Positions 17,688 to 26,141 of a stretch of 64,000 bases of DNA are shown here, one piece after another. Source of the stretch: Paenibacillus melissococcoides. GTDB taxonomy: Bacteria > Bacillota > Bacilli > Paenibacillales > Paenibacillaceae. The position numbers and the translations under genes were made by a program. Position 1 is the first letter of the stretch. Each line of letters opens with the position of its first letter. The stretch spans positions 229,001 to 293,000 of the forward strand of contig CALYLO010000009.1 in assembly GCA_944800085.1 (NCBI GenBank), in the 5' to 3' direction. The notes under the pieces were generated by a model. It was not told the DNA's origin, did no database searches, and saw nothing but the letters and a program-made list of their open reading frames with translations.

Positions 17688-17702
17688 TGAGAATCATTAT
17701 CA
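17688..17702 (+). promoter_or_regulatory. Fur box upstream of the siderophore-binding lipoprotein
   Basis: TGAGAATCATTATCA matches the 7-1-7 Fur consensus TGATAATNATTATCA at all but one fixed position. A TATACT at 17673-17678 could be the -10 element, placing the box at the transcription start of the lipoprotein-dhb operon. Confidence 0.88.
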
Positions 17703-17720
17703 CTTAGGGGGAGATTTACC

Positions 17721-18746
17721 GTGTCAAAATCTCTAATTCATGCCAAGTCCGGCTTCATGGCCCGTATGTCGGGATTACTGTGCTGCGTGCTTCTGGGAAG
17801 CGTCCTGACGGCCTGCTCGATGGCGGAGAGCGAAGCCGCGCCGACCGGCCAACCAAGCTCCGCAACCGCCTCGGAAGTGTCTGCCGCAGCGGACGACGGC
17901 CGCGCGAAGCCTTCCGGGGAGCGGACGGTAACGGACGAGCTTGGACATGAAATCACCATTCCTGCCGAGCCGAAGAACATTTTCGCTCCCAACATGGAAG
18001 ACTCCTTGCTCAAGCTGGGCGTCAAGCCGGTGGCGCAATGGTCCAACGGAAACCTGGGACATGATTACCTGCAAGAGGAATTGAAAGATGTGCCGAAGCT
18101 TGATTTCTCGGCCGGGCTGCCATCGCCGGAGACGTTAATGTCTTACAATCCGGATCTGATTATTTTGCATACGGAAACCTATGCCCAGAACGGGAACTAC
18201 GAAGCCTACTCCAAGATTGCGCCAACCTATGTATTCAAAAATGCTTCCGGAAATATTGAGAAATCCCTCGCTGCCATAGGAGACCTGCTCGGCAAAACCG
18301 AGGAGGCCAATCAGGCGCTGCAGGCTTATCAGCAAAAAGTGAAGGAAGCCCAGGAAAAGCTGAAGGAAGCGGTCGGAGAGAAAAAGGTGGCGATTATCCG
18401 CTTTGCCCGCAAAGGCGTCAGCCTGATGGGCGGGCAGTACTTGTGCGGTTATGTCGTGCACCGCGATCTGGGGCTTGGCATATCCGATCTCGTAGGGAAT
18501 GAGAATAGCGCCAACATATCCATGGAGATTCTTCCGGAATTGGACGCGGACTATATTTTTGTCATCAATGCCTATAACCAAGGGACGGAGCGCATGAAAG
18601 AAATGATGGAAAGCCCGATCTGGAAGAGCATTCCTGCCGTCAAGCAGGGCCATGTGTACGAAGTCAGCAATAAATACTGGCTTGGCAGCGGGCTTATCGC
18701 TTACGAGAAAATTGTTGACGACACGGTTCGGCTGCTGACGCAATGA
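17721..18746 (+). CDS. Ferric-siderophore ABC transporter substrate-binding lipoprotein
   Basis: The 341-residue product has a lipoprotein signal ending LLGSVLTAC (Cys32), a Ser/Ala-rich linker and a class III binding fold (TVTDELGHEITIPAEPKNIFAP; SYNPDLIILHTETY; ELDADYIFVINAYN). It would capture ferric bacillibactin at the membrane surface. GTG 17721 follows GGGGGAG. FeuB/FeuC-like permeases and a dedicated ATPase are not encoded in the locus, so import must rely on genes elsewhere. Confidence 0.9.
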   Translation: MSKSLIHAKSGFMARMSGLLCCVLLGSVLTACSMAESEAAPTGQPSSATASEVSAAADDGRAKPSGERTVTDELGHEITIPAEPKNIFAPNMEDSLLKLGVKPVAQWSNGNLGHDYLQEELKDVPKLDFSAGLPSPETLMSYNPDLIILHTETYAQNGNYEAYSKIAPTYVFKNASGNIEKSLAAIGDLLGKTEEANQALQAYQQKVKEAQEKLKEAVGEKKVAIIRFARKGVSLMGGQYLCGYVVHRDLGLGISDLVGNENSANISMEILPELDADYIFVINAYNQGTERMKEMMESPIWKSIPAVKQGHVYEVSNKYWLGSGLIAYEKIVDDTVRLLTQ

Positions 18747-18759
18747 GCGGGGGGATGAC

Positions 18760-19608
18760 ATGAAACGGAACATGATTGCGCTTGAACATCTTTCGCGCCG
18801 CCAGGTCGGCATTCCCCGCGCGGAGCAATGGACGCTGCGTTCGCGGGCCGAGAACCGCACCTACCGGATTATCGTGGCGCAGCCGGAGGGGGAGCCCCCT
18901 CCTTCGGGATATCCGGTCATCTATTTGCTGGACGGCAACTCGGTATTCGGAACGATGGCCGAGGCGGTGCGCTTGCAGAGCCGCCGTCCCGACAAGACGG
19001 GAGTGACTCCGGCGATCATTGTAGGAATTGGCTATGAGACAGAGGCCTCCTATGCGCCGGATCGCTTTTACGATTACACGCCGGTTCCGAATACGGAGTA
19101 CAGGTGCAGATCCGATGGAGCAGAGCTGCCTGAACAAGGCGGGGCAGCGGCGTTCCTCCAATTCATCGAGGAAGAGCTGAAGCCGCAGATCGCGAGCGAG
19201 TTCCGGATTGACCGGAATCGGCAGACGATTTTCGGGCACTCTCTCGGCGGTCTGTTCGTGCTGTATGCGCTGTTTACGAAGCCGGACGCGTTCCGGCACT
19301 ATATTGCAGGCAGTCCGTCCATCCATTGGAGCAAGGAATATTTACTTGAACAGGAGCGGACATTCACGGCCCGTGTGCGGGAGGAGCCCGTCAACGTCCG
19401 GCTGCTGCTCGGAGTCGGGGAGCAGGAGAAAAGCCATGTCGCGCGCAATTGCGACAGCGCCAGGGAGCTTGCGGAACGTCTGTCTTCTCTTTCCGATTCG
19501 GGAGTGAGCGCCGTATACAAAGAATTTGAAGATGAAGGGCATGTCTCGGTGCTGCCGATTCTGATCAGCCGGGCATTGCGGTTTGCCCTGCATCCGGAGC
19601 AACAATGA
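18760..19608 (+). CDS. besA: Siderophore esterase (BesA/IroE-like alpha/beta hydrolase)
   Basis: The 282-residue esterase-D-type hydrolase has nucleophile Ser161 in IFGHSLGGLFVL and His261 in FEDEGHVSVLP, with the YPVIYLLDGNSVFGTMAEAV opening typical of IroE/BesA. Such enzymes cleave the trilactone of ferric bacillibactin in the cytoplasm to release iron. It sits 13 bases after the binding protein and ahead of the biosynthetic genes, the usual arrangement of recycling and synthesis genes. Confidence 0.85.
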   Translation: MKRNMIALEHLSRRQVGIPRAEQWTLRSRAENRTYRIIVAQPEGEPPPSGYPVIYLLDGNSVFGTMAEAVRLQSRRPDKTGVTPAIIVGIGYETEASYAPDRFYDYTPVPNTEYRCRSDGAELPEQGGAAAFLQFIEEELKPQIASEFRIDRNRQTIFGHSLGGLFVLYALFTKPDAFRHYIAGSPSIHWSKEYLLEQERTFTARVREEPVNVRLLLGVGEQEKSHVARNCDSARELAERLSSLSDSGVSAVYKEFEDEGHVSVLPILISRALRFALHPEQQ

Positions 19609-19621
19609 GGGGTTGAGTAAG

Positions 19622-20410
19622 GTGGAACATGCAGGAATCAAGGGAAAAGTCGCATTGGTTACCGGCGCTGCCCAAGGCATCGGGGAAGCGGTGGCCAGAG
19701 GGCTGGCCGGACTCGGAGCCATCGTTGCGGCCGTCGATCGGAATGCCGCGGGCGTCGGGAAGCTCGCCGCCGAGCTAAGCGGCGCGGGGAATCTCCGTGC
19801 CGCCGGATACCCGGCAGACGTGGGTGACCGGGCGGCCGTGGAAGAAACGGTGGAGCGAATCGAACAGGAGCTGGGTCCGATTGAGATTGCCGTCAATGTG
19901 GCGGGGCTGCTGCGGCCAGGGCCCATCGAGTCGCTTAGCGATGAGGATTGGCAGGAGACTTTCAGGGTCAATGTCAACGGCGTATTTTATGTGTCCCGCA
20001 CCGTCGTCAGACGGATGGCGCTCCGCGGTTCCGGCTCCATCGTGACCGTGGGGTCGAACGCGGCCGGAGTGCCGCGGATGCATATGTCCGCCTATGCGGC
20101 TTCGAAGGCGGCCGCAGCCATGTTCACCAAATGTCTCGGACTGGAGTACGCCTCGAACCGTATCCGCTGCAACATCGTTGCGCCCGGATCTACGGACACG
20201 GACATGCAGCGGGTTCTATGGAACGGCGAGGACGGATCCGCTGCAGTCATTGCCGGCTCGCCGGAGGCGTTCCGCTTGGGAATTCCGCTTCGCAAGCTGG
20301 CCATGCCCTCCGATATTGCCGATGCGGTGATCTTCCTCGTATCCGACCGGGCGCGGCATATTACGATGCATGAATTATGCGTCGATGGCGGTGCGACCTT
20401 GGGGTGCTGA
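19622..20410 (+). CDS. dhbA: 2,3-dihydro-2,3-dihydroxybenzoate dehydrogenase
   Basis: The 262-residue SDR enzyme (B. subtilis DhbA is about the same length) has TGAAQGIGEA for NAD binding, NVAGLLRPG, the catalytic Ser in VTVGSNAAGVPR and Tyr/Lys in YAASKAA. It oxidises 2,3-diDHB to 2,3-dihydroxybenzoate, the aryl cap of bacillibactin. GTG 19622 follows GAGGGG at proper spacing; a TTG at 19613 lies too close to that site. Confidence 0.9.
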   Translation: MEHAGIKGKVALVTGAAQGIGEAVARGLAGLGAIVAAVDRNAAGVGKLAAELSGAGNLRAAGYPADVGDRAAVEETVERIEQELGPIEIAVNVAGLLRPGPIESLSDEDWQETFRVNVNGVFYVSRTVVRRMALRGSGSIVTVGSNAAGVPRMHMSAYAASKAAAAMFTKCLGLEYASNRIRCNIVAPGSTDTDMQRVLWNGEDGSAAVIAGSPEAFRLGIPLRKLAMPSDIADAVIFLVSDRARHITMHELCVDGGATLGC

Positions 20411-20434
20411 GATAGATGGAAGGAGAAGGTTGAA

Positions 20435-21697
20435 ATGCTGAAATATGAAGATGCGGCTCTTGCGGCGTCTGCCGCGGATCTGCTGGAACAATACCGGACG
20501 GGAACGTCCTTCTTTTTTTCTTCGCCGGAACGGACCCTGCTCGCACAGGGAGAATGGGCTCGGGTGCCGGATCAGGAGGGGCTGGACGGCTGCCATTGCC
20601 TGCCCGAGCGCGCGGCGGCGCTTCTGGCCGTGGCCAGACAGGCCGGGCATGCCATGCCGCTTGTCGCGGGCGCGATTCCATTCGCTCCTGCGAAGCCCGC
20701 GCAGCTTATCGTGCCGAACGATGTGCAATGGGCAGGACCATTGCGCCGCAATGCCAGCATGCCGGGGCAACGGCCCGTGGCCTCCGCATGGGAGGTACAG
20801 CCGATTCCGGAGCCGGAAAGGTTTATGGATGGCGTGAATGAAGCGCTGGCCCGCCTTGGCGAAGGAGCGCTTCAGAAGGTGGTGCTGTCCAGAACATTGC
20901 TCATGACGGCGCCGGAAGCTGTCGATGTCCATCAACTCCTGCGCAATTTGGCTTCCCATAATGCCCATGGCTATACGTTTGCGGTCGATTTGGCGGCGGG
21001 AGATGACGGAGCGGCGGAAGCGCGCACGGGCCCCCGCACGCTGATCGGGGCCAGCCCGGAGCTGCTTGTCACGAAGACGGGGTTGCGGGTTACGGCCAAT
21101 CCGCTGGCAGGCTCCGCGGCCCGCAGCGATGATCCGAACGAGGACAAGCGCAGGGCGGCCGCGCTGCTGGCCTCCGGCAAGGACCGACATGAGCATGAAG
21201 TCGTGATTGATGCGGTCACCGCCGCCTTGCGTCCCTACTGCCGGGCATTGCATGTTCCTGCCGGGCCGTCGCTCATCCGGACGAAGACCATGTGGCATCT
21301 CTCCACCAACATAACCGGGGAGCTTGCCGATCCTGCGGTCTCCTCGCTGGAATTGGCCATGGCGCTTCATCCGACGCCCGCCATATGCGGAACGCCCACC
21401 GATCTGGCCCGCGTCGCGATTAGCGAGATCGAGCCCTTCGATCGGGGGTATTATACGGGCGCGGTCGGTTGGTGCGACGTGAATGGAGACGGGGAGTGGG
21501 CCGTCACGATCCGGTGCGCGGAGGCGGAAGGACGGACGCTGCGCCTGTTCGCCGGAGCGGGAATCGTCGCGGGCTCGAACGCGGCTTCGGAGCTTGCGGA
21601 GACATCGGCCAAGTTCCGCACGCTGCTGCTTGCCATGGGACTGGATCAAGAACAACTGTCGACGGTGAAGTCCAGCGGTATGATGTCAAGTCCCTGA
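20435..21697 (+). CDS. dhbC: Isochorismate synthase
   Basis: The 420-residue chorismate-binding enzyme has the conserved LQKVVLSRTL, GASPELLV, HEVVIDAV, HPTPAICGTPTDLARVAI and FDRGYYTGAVGW blocks with the GEWAVTIRCAE strand. It converts chorismate to isochorismate, the first committed step. The last 8-10 residues differ from a usual family end and run into the sequence flanking the IS110 element, so the C-terminus may have been altered by the insertion. The catalytic part is complete. Confidence 0.9.
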   Translation: MLKYEDAALAASAADLLEQYRTGTSFFFSSPERTLLAQGEWARVPDQEGLDGCHCLPERAAALLAVARQAGHAMPLVAGAIPFAPAKPAQLIVPNDVQWAGPLRRNASMPGQRPVASAWEVQPIPEPERFMDGVNEALARLGEGALQKVVLSRTLLMTAPEAVDVHQLLRNLASHNAHGYTFAVDLAAGDDGAAEARTGPRTLIGASPELLVTKTGLRVTANPLAGSAARSDDPNEDKRRAAALLASGKDRHEHEVVIDAVTAALRPYCRALHVPAGPSLIRTKTMWHLSTNITGELADPAVSSLELAMALHPTPAICGTPTDLARVAISEIEPFDRGYYTGAVGWCDVNGDGEWAVTIRCAEAEGRTLRLFAGAGIVAGSNAASELAETSAKFRTLLLAMGLDQEQLSTVKSSGMMSSP

Positions 21698-21838
21698 TTG
21701 ATGAGAATTGGAAAATTTCCTTGGCGTGCAGCAGGATCAATCCCAAAAAAGGCATCACCAAACTAGACCCAGTCGAAAATTAAGTAAAATACCATAATTT
21801 AACTGGGAATTAGAGAAGAAAATTCATGAGCCAAGGCA

Positions 21839-23083
21839 TTATTGCTCTGTCGGCTTCACCTTCCTTCTGGGCGTATAGAGTTGGTCGTTGCGTAGCAGCA
21901 CATCGACCAGACGCACAAGTTTTCTTGCCGTTAAGACGAGGGCACGTTTGTGTTGATGCTTAGGGACTTCATTGAATTTCTTCCGGTAGTACTCCCCGAA
22001 TTCCGGGTCGCGGTTTTTTACCGAGTTGGCAGCTTCAACAAGGTAGTAGCGAAGGAATCGGTTGCCGGAACGAATGCGCTTTGTATCTTCCGCCTCGAAG
22101 GAGCCGGATTGGTGCTTGCGCCACGTCAGACCCGCATACTTGGCCAAGGCGGCTTGATCCGTGAAGCGGTCGATGTCGCCGATCTCGGCCAGGATGCCTG
22201 CGGCATAGACCCGATCAATGCCCGGAATGGAACGGAGGCACTGGCTGCTGGAAATGCCGTCTAAAATGCGCTCAATCGCCTTGTCGAGCTCTTTAAGCTG
22301 ACTCTGGATGCTCCGGATCGACTGAATTGAGGTGCCCAGCACCAAATCAATGGAATCCTCGACAACCTTCGAGAGACGGTACGAGGCCCGAGCCGCCTTT
22401 TGAATACAGCGGGCGACGTGTTCGGGATCGGGGAAACGATTTCTCCCCTTGTCCTTGAGATAGTCAGCCAAACGGGCGACATCCATATTCGCCATCTCAT
22501 CCAGACTATACTTTTCCGAGAGCATTTCCATGATGGCATGGCCGAACACGGAACTGTCCACCTCCGCGCGAAAAGCATTGCACTTGTAGAACAGATTTTG
22601 CAAAAAGTATTGCTTCTCGCGGGTAAGGTTGTGTACGAGATGGAATCGCATGCGAGTGAGCCGCTGCAAGGCGATGTACTGTTCCTGCATCACGATAGTC
22701 GTCGTGAGTCTGCCAAAACGCAGGCGGTCTGCAATGATCCAGGCATCGATGCGATCGGTTTTGTCCAGGTCGGCATAAGCGTCTTTGAATTTGTTAATCA
22801 GCTTCGGATTAATGGTGAACACCTTGGCATTCAATTGTTGAAGGGCCTCATCTTCATGCAAGTACATGGCTGGATGCCAGCTGTAGACGGATGTGGCTTC
22901 AAGCCCGATATGAACCTCAGAGCAGGCTGTCTTGACCGCAGCAGAAATGATGCGATCCCGCAAGTAAGAGGCGCCGTGCAGATTGTTGGTGGTCTTGAAG
23001 GTCTCCAGGGTGTCGCCATCCGATTTCATCAAACAGGCTTCCAGTTCTTCGGAACTGACGTCAATACCGACAAAAAGCTTCAA
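21839..23083 (-). CDS. IS110-family transposase (DEDD, serine-type C-terminus)
   Basis: The 414-residue protein starts VGIDVSSEELEACL with the first Asp of the RuvC-like DEDD domain. Further acidic residues lie in GLEATSVY and DKTDRIDAWIIADRL. The C-terminal Tnp_20 part (SIPGIDRVYAAGILAEIGDIDRF, AKYAGLTWRKHQSG) supplies the conserved Ser region. Start is TTG 23083 after AAAGGAGG. It is antisense to the dhb genes. The frame is intact, so the element may be active. Confidence 0.92.
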   Translation of the reverse strand: MKLFVGIDVSSEELEACLMKSDGDTLETFKTTNNLHGASYLRDRIISAAVKTACSEVHIGLEATSVYSWHPAMYLHEDEALQQLNAKVFTINPKLINKFKDAYADLDKTDRIDAWIIADRLRFGRLTTTIVMQEQYIALQRLTRMRFHLVHNLTREKQYFLQNLFYKCNAFRAEVDSSVFGHAIMEMLSEKYSLDEMANMDVARLADYLKDKGRNRFPDPEHVARCIQKAARASYRLSKVVEDSIDLVLGTSIQSIRSIQSQLKELDKAIERILDGISSSQCLRSIPGIDRVYAAGILAEIGDIDRFTDQAALAKYAGLTWRKHQSGSFEAEDTKRIRSGNRFLRYYLVEAANSVKNRDPEFGEYYRKKFNEVPKHQHKRALVLTARKLVRLVDVLLRNDQLYTPRRKVKPTEQ

Positions 23084-23350
23084 GAGAATTCCTCCTTTCT
23101 ATAAGGGATTCAGGGAACGGACTCTCCGGACTGTCTCCGGCGCACTCGCCGATCAATCACCCTCGCATATGAGAACACGCTTCGGTTCATGAGCTGCCCC
23201 GACGCTGCTACAGTCGGGCATGAGTTGCCGAAGGGAACAGCCAGCGGGTAAGAAGTGCAAGCGAGTACCGGAGAAACAGACTTAAAAAGTAGATTGGACT
23301 ACAGGAGGGAGACGAATTTCCCCGAATGGAACCCTAAGTTCCATTGTCCA
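23084..23350 (-). ncRNA. Candidate IS110 guide (bridge) RNA region
   Basis: About 270 bases upstream of the transposase carry no reading frame and contain several hairpins, for example AATGGAAC with GTTCCATT (23323-23345). IS110-group elements are known to encode a structured bridge RNA in the non-coding end upstream of the recombinase. I infer one here by position; no loop was matched to the target. Confidence 0.4.
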
Positions 23351-23405
23351 GAGACATTCCGGAAAGTCCAGTCCCCATATTAATTTTCAATGTGCAAGCT
23401 GGAAA

Positions 23406-23433
23406 TTTTGAAGGCATTCTATGTTCCTATAAA
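23406..23433 (+). promoter_or_regulatory. Possible promoter driving dhbE after the IS insertion
   Basis: TTTTGA (23406-23411), 16-base spacer, TATAAA (23428-23433). A weak match, but an internal promoter would rescue dhbEBF from polarity. No Fur box is visible here. Confidence 0.25.
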
Positions 23434-23490
23434 GGACTGGAAAAAGACTCAAAACTGCCTTCAGGAAATACTATACGAGGAGGGATGAGC

Positions 23491-25125
23491 ATGCTGCTGC
23501 CAGGATGTTCTGCATGGCCGGAAGAATGGGCCGAACGGTACCGCCAGCTGGGATGCTGGCGCGGAGAGACGTTCGGCCGGATGCTGCGGCAGCGCGCCTC
23601 GGCTCACGGGGATCGCGTTGCGATCGTCAGCGGCGATCGGCGGATAAGCTATGCGGAGCTTGACGCCAGCGCGGACCGGCTCGCTGCCGGATTCCGCAAC
23701 ATGGGGATACGGCCGCGGGATCGGGTTATCGTTCAGTTGCCGAATATTCCGCAATTTTTTGAAGTTATTTTTGCGCTGTTCCGGTTGGGCGCGCTGCCCG
23801 TCTTTTCCTTGCCGGCCCATCGCAAGAGCGAGATCGTCTATTTGTGCGAATTCACGGAAGCGGCGGCTTATATTATCCCTGATATCGACATGGGATTTGA
23901 TTACCGCGAGCTTGCCGACCAGGTGCGGGAGGCGGTTACAGGCTTGCGCCACGTGATTGTGGCCGGGGATGCGGGAAAGTACGCGGCGCTGGACGATCTG
24001 TATGCCGAGCCTGCGGACGACATCGAGGGACCGCGGCCCGGGGATGTTGCCTTTTTCCAGCTTTCCGGCGGGACGACCGGGCTTCCTAAGCTGATTCCCC
24101 GCACGCATGATGATTACATCTACAGTCTGCGGGTGAGCGCCGAGATCTGCGCTTTGGATGAGAACAGCGTCTATTTGGCGGTGCTTCCCGTCGCCCACAA
24201 TTATCCGCTCAGCTCGCCGGGAACGCTGGGAACGCTCTATGCCGGCGGCAAGGTCGTGCTGGCGCCTGGAGCGAGTCCCGACATCGCCTTCCCCCTTATC
24301 GCGCAGGAAGGCGTCACGATTACGGCCGTCGTGCCGCCGCTGGCCTTGATCTGGCTCGATGCGGCGGGCTCCCGCCGTGATGACCTGTCTACTCTTCAGG
24401 TGCTGCAGGTAGGCGGAGCCAAGTTCAGCGCGGAGGCGGCCAAGCGGGTACGCGACGCGATGGGCTGCACGCTGCAGCAGGTCTATGGAATGGCGGAAGG
24501 GCTGGTGAATTATACGAGGCTGGATGATCCGGAAGATATCGTCGTGAACACGCAAGGACGGCCGATGTCGCCATATGATGAAATCCGGCTGGTCGATGAC
24601 GATGACCGCGAAGTCGGGCCGGGCGGCACGGGGCATCTGCTGACGCGCGGACCTTATACCATCCGCGGCTATTACAAGGCCGAGAAGCATAACGCCAGGG
24701 CGTTCACGACCGACGGATTTTACCGTACGGGCGACCTGGCCCGATTGACCCCATCCGGCTATCTGGTCATTGAAGGCCGCGCCAAGGACCAAATTAATCG
24801 CGGCGGAGACAAGGTGGCGGCAGAAGAGGTAGAGAATCATCTTTTGGCCCATCCCGGCGTGCATGATGCGGCGGTGGTGGCGATGCCGGACGAGTTCCTC
24901 GGGGAGCGCACATGCGCCTTCGTTATTCCTTATCCGTCCTCGCCGCTGACGGCTGCTGAACTGAAAGCCTTCCTCCGGGAGCGAGGGTTAGCGGCATACA
25001 AAATCCCCGATCGCGTGGAGTTCACGGATTCGTTCCCCAAGACGGGGGTTGGCAAGGTCAGCAAAAAGGTGCTGCGCGAGTTCATTGCCAATAAGCAGAA
25101 CACGCTCGCCAATCTGTCAAAATAA
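23491..25125 (+). CDS. dhbE: 2,3-dihydroxybenzoate-AMP ligase
   Basis: The 544-residue stand-alone adenylation enzyme has the A3 loop QLSGGTTGLPKLIPRTH, the aryl-acid-specific HNYPLSSPG segment (Asn where amino-acid domains have Asp), YGMAEGLVNYTR, and GRAKDQINRGGDKVAAEEVE with the C-terminal Lys (TGVGKVSKKVLR). It activates 2,3-DHB and loads it on the carrier domain of DhbB. ATG 23491 is 7 bases after AGGAGG; the ATG at 23485 is too close. The frame is open further upstream through the IS flank but that part is not family-like. Confidence 0.92.
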   Translation: MLLPGCSAWPEEWAERYRQLGCWRGETFGRMLRQRASAHGDRVAIVSGDRRISYAELDASADRLAAGFRNMGIRPRDRVIVQLPNIPQFFEVIFALFRLGALPVFSLPAHRKSEIVYLCEFTEAAAYIIPDIDMGFDYRELADQVREAVTGLRHVIVAGDAGKYAALDDLYAEPADDIEGPRPGDVAFFQLSGGTTGLPKLIPRTHDDYIYSLRVSAEICALDENSVYLAVLPVAHNYPLSSPGTLGTLYAGGKVVLAPGASPDIAFPLIAQEGVTITAVVPPLALIWLDAAGSRRDDLSTLQVLQVGGAKFSAEAAKRVRDAMGCTLQQVYGMAEGLVNYTRLDDPEDIVVNTQGRPMSPYDEIRLVDDDDREVGPGGTGHLLTRGPYTIRGYYKAEKHNARAFTTDGFYRTGDLARLTPSGYLVIEGRAKDQINRGGDKVAAEEVENHLLAHPGVHDAAVVAMPDEFLGERTCAFVIPYPSSPLTAAELKAFLRERGLAAYKIPDRVEFTDSFPKTGVGKVSKKVLREFIANKQNTLANLSK

Positions 25126-25145
25126 TGATGAAAAGAGGAGATGTT

Positions 25146-26126
25146 ATGGCTCTTCCTTCTATATTGCCTTATCCGATGCCTGCGGAACCGGACCTGCCGG
25201 CGAACAAGGCGGCCTGGACGCCCGATCCGAAGCGGGCCGTTCTTCTGATTCATGATATGCAGCAATACTTCGTCGACGCTTTCAACGCGGATGAATCGCC
25301 TGTTCCGGAATTGTTGGCGAACATCCGGAAGCTTCGCACGCAATGCGCCGCTCTCGGCATTCCTGTCGTGTATTCGGCGCAGCCCGGCGGACAGAGTCCC
25401 GAGCGGCGCGGATTGCTGAGCGATTTCTGGGGGCCGGGCATGAACGACGGGCCTTATCAGAAAAAAATTGTGGAAACGCTGGCTCCCGGCGAGCATGATA
25501 TCGTAGTGACGAAATGGCGCTACAGCGCGTTTCAAAAGACAGAGCTGCTCGATATCTTGCGCCAGCGCGGCCGGGATCAATTGATTGTGTGCGGCATTTA
25601 TGCGCATATCGGATGCCTTATGACCGCATGCGAAGCATTTATGCAGGATGTGCAGCCTTTCTTCGTCGCCGACGCCGTCGCGGATTTCTCGGCGGACAAG
25701 CATCGGATGGCTCTCGCTTACGCGGCCGAACGCTGCGCGGTCCCGATAACGACCCGGCGTCTCCTCGAGGAACTGGCTCGCCTGGGGGATTCGGCGTACG
25801 AATCGGACTCCGCACCGGGGTCTGAACCGAGCCTTAATAGGCCCTCTGAAGGCGGACCCCGGCCATTGACGCGGCAAGCGGTGCGCGTTGAAGTGGCCGG
25901 ACTGCTGCAGGAGCATCCGTCCAGAATTGCGGATGATGACAACCTGATTCATATCTGGGGACTGGACTCGATCCGGATTATGAGCCTGATCGAACGGTGG
26001 CGCCGCGGCGGAGCCGAGGTAAGCTTCGCGGAGCTGGCCGAACGGCCCACATTGGCCGACTGGTGGCAGCTTCTCTCTTCCCGGATGAGCCGCTCTTTGC
26101 CGAACCGCGATTATTTTACCGTATAA
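25146..26126 (+). CDS. dhbB: Isochorismatase with aryl carrier domain
   Basis: The 326-residue protein has an isochorismatase domain (1-215; LLIHDMQQYFVDAF with catalytic Asp, KWRYSAFQKTEL with Lys, GIYAHIGCLMTACEAFM) and an aryl carrier domain (255-326; IWGLDSIRIMSLIERW, Ser carries phosphopantetheine). It converts isochorismate to 2,3-diDHB and presents DHB to DhbF. ATG 25146 follows AAAGAGGAG. A linker rich in Ser/Pro/Gly separates the domains. Confidence 0.93.
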   Translation: MALPSILPYPMPAEPDLPANKAAWTPDPKRAVLLIHDMQQYFVDAFNADESPVPELLANIRKLRTQCAALGIPVVYSAQPGGQSPERRGLLSDFWGPGMNDGPYQKKIVETLAPGEHDIVVTKWRYSAFQKTELLDILRQRGRDQLIVCGIYAHIGCLMTACEAFMQDVQPFFVADAVADFSADKHRMALAYAAERCAVPITTRRLLEELARLGDSAYESDSAPGSEPSLNRPSEGGPRPLTRQAVRVEVAGLLQEHPSRIADDDNLIHIWGLDSIRIMSLIERWRRGGAEVSFAELAERPTLADWWQLLSSRMSRSLPNRDYFTV

Positions 26127-26141
26127 AAGGAGGCGATGCTC

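Larger units (their letters stand above)
21784..23370 (-). mobile_element. IS110-family insertion sequence (ends approximate)
   Basis: A transposase gene with a long upstream non-coding region interrupts the dhb operon between dhbC and dhbE, where the spacer is normally a few tens of bases. IS110 elements generally lack long terminal inverted repeats, so ends cannot be fixed from one copy. A 9-base inverted pair GAAAATTAA (21774-21782) and TTAATTTTC (about 23380) flanks the element and may be chance. Confidence 0.7.

Noticed and set aside
20375..21655. 426-residue frame antisense to dhbC
   Set aside because: Arg-rich shadow of a confirmed enzyme gene.
21650..21783. Second frame after dhbC reading DVKSLIDENWKISLACSRI
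   Set aside because: Looks protein-like and may be a fragment of another element, but it has no start and I could not tie it to a family.
23461..24864. 467-residue frame antisense to dhbE
   Set aside because: Shadow frame of low-complexity composition; dhbE is intact on the other strand.
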